A stretch of 15,587 nucleotides of DNA, taken from an uncultured Chlorobiota bacterium. Its GTDB lineage: Bacteria > Bacteroidota > Bacteroidia > Bacteroidales > JAADGE01. The notes under the pieces were generated by a model. The model ran no database searches, was not told the DNA's origin, and worked only from the letters and a program-made list of their open reading frames with translations. The translations under genes were made by a program, and so were the position numbers. This document shows, piece after piece, positions 14,994-15,587 of the stretch. The stretch spans positions 1-15,587 of the forward strand of contig CAMZKI010000029.1 of the NCBI GenBank assembly GCA_947311125.1, read 5' to 3'. The number at the start of each line of letters is the position of its first letter. Position 1 is the first letter of the stretch.

Positions 14994-15587
14994 AGGAAGA
15001 AAGTCGAATAAGGTTTATTATACTCATATCGCTGATAATTCTGTTTGCTGTTTCGGTGTTGTTATTTTTATTGGTTCTGAGCAGACAAAAGTTGAGAGCA
15101 AATATAAAAGAATCAGAGTTGGAAAACAAACTTCTCAGAGTTCAAATGAATCCGCACTTTATATTTAATGCACTTTCGTCAATTGAATTTTTTATGTATA
15201 AAAATGATTTTGAGAAATCTTCATTATACATAGCAGACTTTGCTAAATTAATGCGATTGATACTTGAAAGTTCAAGAAAAAATTTTATTTCACTGAAGCA
15301 AGATATAGAAATTCTTAATTATTATGTTAAATTTCAAAATTTAAGACTTGATTATCCCGTAAATCTGAAAATTAAAATATTTGAAAATGCAGATACGGAA
15401 AATATTCTTATACCGCCGATGCTTATTCAGCCGTTTATAGAAAACTCTTTTAAGCACGGATTCAGTAAAAATACAAAAGATGCAGAAATTTCTCTGTCTT
15501 TTGTTTCAGAAAATAATTTTATATTTGTAGAGATTGAAGATAACGGAGCAGGATACAGACATACTCAAAAAAACAATGATGAACACC
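14975..15587 (+). CDS. Membrane and catalytic part of the LytS/YehU-type sensor histidine kinase (cut by the right edge)
   Basis: This frame is open from 14975 (after a TAA at 14972-14974) to the window end and is shifted by one base relative to the TPR part. It begins NEEILKEESRIRF, the natural continuation of the coiled segment. It crosses the membrane once (about 15014-15080, IILISLIILFAVSVLLFLLV) and enters the His_kinase domain: QMNPHFIFNALSSIE with the phospho-accepting His at 15155-15157, then the N-box IQPFIENSFKHGF and the start of the G-box EIEDNGAGY. The 3' end and any partner regulator lie beyond the window. Without frameshifting or a sequence correction this part has no good start codon and would be cut off from its sensor. 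Confidence 0.85.

Noticed and set aside
1..15587. Mobile element, phage or defence island
   Set aside because: No transposase, integrase, terminal repeats, tRNA junction, restriction, toxin-antitoxin or CRISPR signals were seen; the gene content is metabolic, surface and signalling.

Overview
The window looks like chromosome from an AT-rich member of the Bacteroidota. Two proteins end in type IX secretion (T9SS, type A) sorting domains. One protein is a GH3-like/beta-lactamase fusion of a kind known from this phylum. Candidate promoters match the Bacteroidota -7 element TAnnTTTG, and start codons lack clear Shine-Dalgarno sequences. No rRNA, tRNA, CRISPR array, insertion sequence or phage gene was seen, and no gene-free stretch exceeds 130 bases.

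Layout. (1) 1-1250, plus strand: the 3' part of a secreted fibronectin-III-like repeat protein with a T9SS tail, broken by one in-frame TAA and followed by a hairpin terminator. (2) 1306-2880, minus: a secreted papain-family (C1) protein with a T9SS tail whose catalytic Cys is replaced by Ser. (3) 3016-12225, minus: four genes in one direction, in transcription order a YgfK-like Fe-S flavoprotein, a TrpB-like PLP enzyme, a threonine-synthase-like PLP enzyme with a zinc ribbon, and a membrane-anchored GH3-like/beta-lactamase fusion with a dead-looking GH3 half. (4) 12310-12912, plus and divergent from ygfK: a MocA/YgfJ-type molybdopterin nucleotidyltransferase gene, broken by one in-frame TAA, followed at once by a membrane TerB/DnaJ-domain protein. 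(5) 13833 to the right edge, plus: a TPR sensor histidine kinase of the LytS/YehU type, split by a one-base shift at an A7 run.

How the genes may work together. In E. coli ygfJ (mocA) lies directly upstream of ygfK, in the yge/ygf cluster tied to molybdenum hydroxylases, selenate reduction and anaerobic purine breakdown. Here the same two families face each other across an 84-base double promoter, and ygfK is followed by two fold-type-II PLP enzymes instead of the usual ssnA, xdh, dpaL and ygeY genes. I infer a redox-plus-PLP catabolic module, perhaps for a nitrogen-containing or amino-acid-like substrate. The substrate cannot be read from the sequence, and no molybdenum hydroxylase gene is in view.

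Three plus-strand genes carry one simple lesion each (two TAA codons and one A7 slip), while all five minus-strand genes are open. These could be assembly errors, recent gene decay or, for the A7 site, slippage.
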